Below are positions 62,601 to 64,000 of a stretch of DNA of 64,000 nucleotides, one piece after another. The stretch comes from Callipepla californica brunnescens. Lineage: Eukaryota > Chordata > Aves > Galliformes > Odontophoridae. Below the pieces are notes generated by a model, which had not been told where the DNA came from, did not search any database, and saw nothing but the letters and a program-made list of their open reading frames with translations. A program made the translations under genes and the position numbers. Position 1 is the stretch's first letter, and each line of letters begins with the position of its first letter. The stretch is taken from contig JALIRH010000004.1 in assembly GCA_023055505.1 (NCBI GenBank), forward strand, positions 20,393,368 through 20,457,367, in the 5' to 3' direction.

Positions 62601-63064
62601 TGTGAAAGGAGAAAGAAAAGATTTTTCTGCAATGATGTTAGAAACCCGTTTGCTGGAAAAGTGCTAGTCATGCAGTTTCTCTTTACAGAACAAGCAGGAG
62701 TAAGAGGCAGGCAAATAAAGTACATTGCTTTACTCTGCTAACCTCATGGTGTTTCCTCCAGCAGCTGAAACAGAAGTGAAGCCAGCAGCACCAGGTGCTG
62801 CCCCAACCACCACTGCCCCCTCTCCTGGCTCACCAGCTTCTCCTTCTGCTGAAGTCACTGCCTCTGTGGAGAAGGAAATGAGCAACCCCCACGCAATCCC
62901 TCGGAGGCACGCCCCTATAGAACAGCTCGCCAGGCAAGGCTCTTTCAGGGGCTTCCCTGCCCTTAGTCAAAAGATGTCTCCTTTTAAGCGCCAGTTGTCC
63001 TTGCGAATAAATGAACTGCCTTCCACGGTGCAAAGGAAGACGGATTTCCCCATGAAGAACTCAG
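32322..63064 (+). CDS. NUMB: NUMB endocytic adaptor / Notch inhibitor, joined coding exons 1-7 (5' part of gene)
   Basis: Joining 32322-32447, 44488-44562, 49649-49681, 57669-57743, 59115-59255, 60736-60937 and 62762-63064 gives 955 nt, or 318 codons plus one base, with no stop. The product starts [12 protein letters not shown] and is near-identical to vertebrate NUMB through the PTB domain. The order is: basic N-terminus (1-32), PTB domain (about 33-175, with the 11-residue insert at 68-78), a basic/acidic helix-rich stretch (about 176-217), an Ala/Pro/Thr/Ser linker (218-257), and a conserved block with the phosphosites RQGS (Ser278) and RQLS (Ser297). NUMB is known to sit at the plasma membrane and on endosomes, to bind AP2, LNX and Notch-pathway proteins, and to be released from the membrane by aPKC phosphorylation. 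The C-terminus (proline-rich region, DPF and NPF motifs) lies beyond the window. NUMBL is less likely because the N-terminus matches NUMB itself. Confidence 0.97.
32596..32626. repeat. Poly(T) tract, 31 nt
   Basis: The longest homopolymer in the window, about 150 nt downstream of the donor of coding exon 1. Its length is probably polymorphic. Confidence 0.95.
38729..38747. repeat. Poly(T) tract, 19 nt
   Basis: An uninterrupted run of T inside the first coding intron. Confidence 0.95.
42504..42522. repeat. Poly(T) tract, 19 nt, followed by cag
   Basis: A run of T directly followed by cag, so it resembles a strong 3' splice site. No coding exon of NUMB follows. Confidence 0.95.
42674..42678. 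repeat. Target-site duplication, left copy (gtagt)
   Basis: A 5-bp direct repeat immediately left of the LTR, identical to the right copy. Confidence 0.85.
42679..43245 (-). mobile_element. Solo LTR of an avian endogenous retrovirus, 567 bp, probably antisense to NUMB
   Basis: The element begins TGTCA and ends TGACA, the inverted TG...CA ends expected of an LTR. It is flanked by a perfect 5-bp direct repeat, gtagt, at 42674-42678 and 43246-43250. A 5-bp duplication fits ERVL-like or gamma-like integration better than the 6 bp of ASLV-type elements. On the minus strand a TATA-like gataaaaacc (about 43032-43041) supports the antisense orientation, but this is weak. No gag, pol or env sequence is adjacent, so it is a recombined solo LTR. 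It retains many CpGs, unlike the surrounding intron, which suggests a recent insertion. The family was not identified with certainty. Confidence 0.85.
43246..43250. repeat. Target-site duplication, right copy (gtagt)
   Basis: A 5-bp direct repeat immediately right of the LTR, identical to the left copy. Confidence 0.85.
44488..44562 (+). CDS. NUMB: NUMB coding exon 2 (residues 43-67, PTB domain)
   Basis: The acceptor is cctacag at 44481-44487. The 25 codons read [20 protein letters not shown] followed by KRLKS, phase 0 on both sides. This is the first strand and helix of the PTB fold (YLGxxEVxxxRG is the PTB signature). The donor is gtatgt at 44563 after exon bases TCT, so positions -2 and -1 are not the usual AG. 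The last residue is Ser, where human NUMB, as I remember it, has Ala. The exon joins in frame either to the 33-nt cassette or directly to the exon at 57669. Confidence 0.96.
44871..44913. repeat. CT-rich simple repeat
   Basis: Imperfect (CT)n: ctctctctctctttctctct and flanking pyrimidines, about 310 nt downstream of coding exon 2. CU-rich intronic tracts are typical PTBP1-binding sequence; a role here is not shown. Confidence 0.9.
45533..45570. repeat. Inverted repeat, 11-bp perfect stem, 16-nt loop
   Basis: cacaacagaag at 45533-45543 pairs with cttctgttgtg at 45560-45570. A shorter alternative stem, gaagat/atcttc (45540-45545 with 45554-45559), competes with it. Confidence 0.9.
49649..49681 (+). 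CDS. NUMB: NUMB cassette microexon: 11-residue PTB insert (residues 68-78)
   Basis: These 33 nt encode [11 protein letters not shown], the insert that separates PTB-long from PTB-short NUMB isoforms in mammals. It is flanked by the pyrimidine-rich acceptor tcccccctgttcctccag and a consensus donor gtaagt at 49682. Length and phase (0/0) mean that including or skipping it keeps the frame. The insert adds basic and aromatic residues at a PTB surface loop; in mammals it is reported to increase membrane association. It is shorter than typical ORF cut-offs and would be missed by ORF calling. Its presence predicts that the bird gene makes both isoform classes. Confidence 0.95.
50351..50386. repeat. 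TTTTG simple repeat with T tract
   Basis: About four ttttg units followed by a run of T, about 670 nt downstream of the cassette microexon. Confidence 0.9.
51690..53550 (+). mobile_element. CR1 LINE, about 1.8 kb, 5'-truncated, sense strand, degraded ORF2 plus 3' UTR
   Basis: Broken CR1 ORF2 similarity runs through this stretch: [14 protein letters not shown] near 51990, [12 protein letters not shown] near 52105, [23 protein letters not shown] near 52230, [23 protein letters not shown] near 52400, and [16 protein letters not shown] near 52810-52860. The reverse-transcriptase motif that should read FADD is LAYS here, so both catalytic aspartates are lost. The 3' UTR is present (gcagttcaaggagtgtttgg near 53416) and ends with a degenerate gttccgagattctgtcat at 53532-53549. 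Many stops and indels show that it is inactive. Confidence 0.88.
57031..57120 (-). mobile_element. CR1 LINE 3' end, antisense to NUMB
   Basis: The plus strand shows catagaatcacagaatcata, then ggttggaagggacctcaaga, then gatcatcgagtccaaccccc. This is the reverse complement of the CR1 3' UTR with its terminal attctatgattctg repeats. Similarity fades after ccctacaccaggt near 57120. The ends are well preserved, suggesting a younger copy than the one at 51690-53550. Confidence 0.9.
57669..57743 (+). CDS. NUMB: NUMB coding exon 4 (residues 79-103, PTB domain)
   Basis: The acceptor is ctcttttccaaaag ending at 57668. The 25 codons read [20 protein letters not shown] followed by DEKTK, a central beta-hairpin of the PTB domain, phase 0/0. 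The donor is gttaga at 57744; T at +3 is unusual, but G at -1 and +5 is kept. If the donor is not used, translation runs on into the intron for 76 more codons to a stop at 57987-57989. The exon is markedly more CpG-rich than the surrounding intron. Confidence 0.96.
57744..59114 (+). other. NUMB: NUMB intron between coding exons 4 and 5 (1.4 kb)
   Basis: It runs from donor gttaga to acceptor ctctag. The last 70 nt hold a T/G-rich pyrimidine tract (about 59060-59088) followed by an 8-bp hairpin that ends five bases before the splice junction. No repeat or gene was recognised in the rest. Confidence 0.93.
59091..59109 (+). promoter_or_regulatory. NUMB: Hairpin at the 3' splice site of NUMB coding exon 5
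   Basis: ggggatgg (59091-59098) and ccatcccc (59102-59109) are perfect inverted copies with a 3-nt loop. The right arm is the pyrimidine stretch just before the splice AG (59113-59114). The structure is visible in the sequence; the regulatory role is inferred. Confidence 0.6.
59115..59255 (+). CDS. NUMB: NUMB coding exon 5 (residues 104-150, PTB domain)
   Basis: The 47 codons run from [20 protein letters not shown] through the [20 protein letters not shown] segment to AVKDT. This is the PTB core with the peptide-binding strand ([15 protein letters not shown]), where the domain meets NxxF/NxxY-type and related ligands. It is phase 0/0 with donor gtgagt at 59256. The acceptor (ctctag at 59109-59114) lies immediately downstream of an inverted repeat at 59091-59109, described in the findings. 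No residue departs from what I know of vertebrate NUMB. Confidence 0.97.
59256..60735 (+). other. NUMB: NUMB intron between coding exons 5 and 6 (1.5 kb)
   Basis: It runs from donor gtgagt to acceptor tgtgcag. I see nothing in it apart from ordinary intronic sequence. Confidence 0.93.
60736..60937 (+). CDS. NUMB: NUMB coding exon 6 (residues 151-217 plus first base of codon 218)
   Basis: The acceptor tcctgtgcag ends at 60735. The exon reads [20 protein letters not shown] and then [20 protein letters not shown], ending in [13 protein letters not shown]. The first part is the C-terminal helix of the PTB domain, which closes the binding groove; the rest is a charged stretch that continues into the linker. 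It is 202 nt long, so it ends in phase 1 (GCT AAA G) before the donor gtaagg at 60938. MRQMPDAK differs slightly from the mammalian MKQMQDAK. Confidence 0.96.
60938..62761 (+). other. NUMB: NUMB intron between coding exons 6 and 7 (1.8 kb)
   Basis: It runs from donor gtaagg to the NAGNAG acceptor. A GC-rich, CTG-rich patch at about 62080-62340 includes an imperfectly ended tandem 11-mer (62108-62132). Nothing else was recognised. Confidence 0.92.
62108..62132. repeat. Tandem 11-mer (gcagctcagag type), about two copies
   Basis: The unit cagctcagagg is repeated head to tail within a GC-rich intronic patch. Confidence 0.9.
62759..62764 (+). promoter_or_regulatory. NUMB: NAGNAG tandem 3' splice site of NUMB coding exon 7
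   Basis: The bases are cagcag. Using the first AG gives ...DAK-A-A-ETEV, and using the second gives ...DAK-A-ETEV; both keep the frame. The first AG is usually preferred in CAGCAG sites. Confidence 0.75.
62762..63064 (+). CDS. NUMB: NUMB coding exon 7 (residues 218-318, linker and phosphosite block)
   Basis: The exon follows cctccag at 62755-62761 and enters in phase 2 to complete codon 218. The linker [20 protein letters not shown] continues as Ser/Pro/Ala-rich sequence to about residue 257. The block after it contains [20 protein letters not shown] and [20 protein letters not shown], strongly conserved in NUMB. Ser278 and Ser297 here correspond to human Ser276 and Ser295, the aPKC/CaMK and 14-3-3 sites. 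The exon ends in phase 1 at 63064 before the donor gtaaaa; the next residues would be encoded outside the window. A second AG three bases downstream (62762-62764, cag) makes the acceptor a NAGNAG site. If the donor is not used, the frame stops at 63178-63180. Confidence 0.95.
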
Positions 63065-64000
63065 GTAAAACCAAACATTACCTAAAGTTGTCTCTTTATC
63101 CTCTCCTCGTCCGTGGCTTCCAACAACAGAGTATTTTACTCTGTTGGATTTTAGTAAATCCTTCTTCCTTCCTCACGTGAATTATTTCTCAGGAGCTAAC
63201 ATTGTCAGGTCAGAAAATTTCTACCTTGGGAATATGCAAGGATTTGAAACATGGTATTCATAGGCAGAAGATAATCAGCTGTAATAATTGTCTGAAGTAC
63301 CGGAACGGGGCTTGAAGTGTGCAGGAACAAGTGGTGGTGTGTCAGTAGGTACTGCATTTCCCTCTGAGTCACTGATCCAGCTCCTCTGCTGAATGCCAGT
63401 GCAGCCGGAGTCAGACCTCGTCAAGGCCTTACCCGCAGCCCGTGGGATCACGTGATGGTTTTCTGCAGTCTGTGCTTCTGCCCTTTGGAATGCTTCTCTT
63501 TGAGAGGAATGAAACTGCTTTTCTCCTTTTGTTAAAGGAAATGTTACGGTTTCGGTGGCCCAGCTGGCCGTGTCAGTAATGAGTGGCACGGTTTTCAGAT
63601 GATGGAGCTGTGGTTTTGTAGTCATCCCAAAATAAACATCTGGGGGTGATCAGTACCTAGCGTATCGCTCTGAAATCCCTTTCGCCAGGTGTTCCTGCAG
63701 GACAGCTGTACTCTCACTTGGCAGCAGAGCTAGTTGTTATGCTTCTGAGCTTTAAAATTCAAATCTCCGTGGCAAAGAAGAAAACAACAAAAATACCTAA
63801 TCTGATTTATCTTACGGTACTTATTTGGTGACTTGTGCTTTAAGGCCAGCACTGAGTTTATCAGGTTAGTAGTAACAGAGTGTGCTGCTCACTGGAGTTA
63901 GGCTGGCTGAGCACAAACAGTCCGAATTCTTCCTGATTCAGAGCATTTGCTGCATGTCCATGTATACACAGCCTGCTGTCACGCTGCAGGTGCTCTGTTG
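63065..64000 (+). other. NUMB: NUMB intron after coding exon 7 (partial, cut by window end)
   Basis: It starts at donor gtaaaa. I see no further exon up to the window end; the next known NUMB exons (the alternative proline-rich exon and the terminal exon) are not present here. Confidence 0.85.

Noticed and set aside
62725..63180. 151-codon open frame starting with its own ATG
   Set aside because: The ATG is intronic; the real coding part is NUMB exon 7 (62762-63064), bounded by splice sites.

Overview
This is vertebrate genomic DNA, almost certainly from a bird and most likely a galliform such as chicken. The main evidence is seven coding exons with consensus splice sites that together spell the first ~318 residues of NUMB, the endocytic adaptor and Notch antagonist. 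The repeats are also avian: CR1 LINE fragments, a short mariner-type element of the kind common in the chicken genome, and one solo endogenous-retrovirus LTR. The DNA is AT-rich and CpG-poor, and its long introns contain no long open reading frames. None of this looks bacterial, and there is no operon, CRISPR array or prophage.

Layout. Bases 1-32303 lie upstream of the NUMB start codon and are best read as 5' UTR intron. I found no protein-coding exon there, only a mariner-like element (~2421-2654), a degraded CR1 with a second CR1 nested in it (~3560-4660), a CR1 3' tail (~27945-28050), a 20-bp tandem duplication and homopolymer tracts. The coding exons, all on the + strand, are 32322-32447 (ATG), 44488-44562, 49649-49681 (the 33-nt cassette for the 11-residue PTB insert), 57669-57743, 59115-59255, 60736-60937 and 62762-63064. 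The introns between them hold an intact solo LTR with a perfect 5-bp target duplication (42679-43245), a ~1.8-kb CR1 (~51690-53550), an antisense CR1 tail (57031-~57120) and simple repeats. The window ends in the intron after 63064, so the proline-rich alternative exon and the C-terminal NPF/DPF exon lie beyond it.

How it works together. The exons encode the basic N-terminus carrying the Ser7 site, the whole PTB domain with its optional insert, and the start of the central region with the two conserved RxxS phosphosites (Ser278 and Ser297 here). The sequence itself shows several splicing choices: the phase-0 cassette microexon, a NAGNAG tandem acceptor at 62759-62764, a hairpin over the 3' splice site at 59091-59109, and two non-optimal donors. 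I see no undescribed multi-gene system. The points most worth a second look are these splice-site features and the young CpG-rich LTR in the intron.
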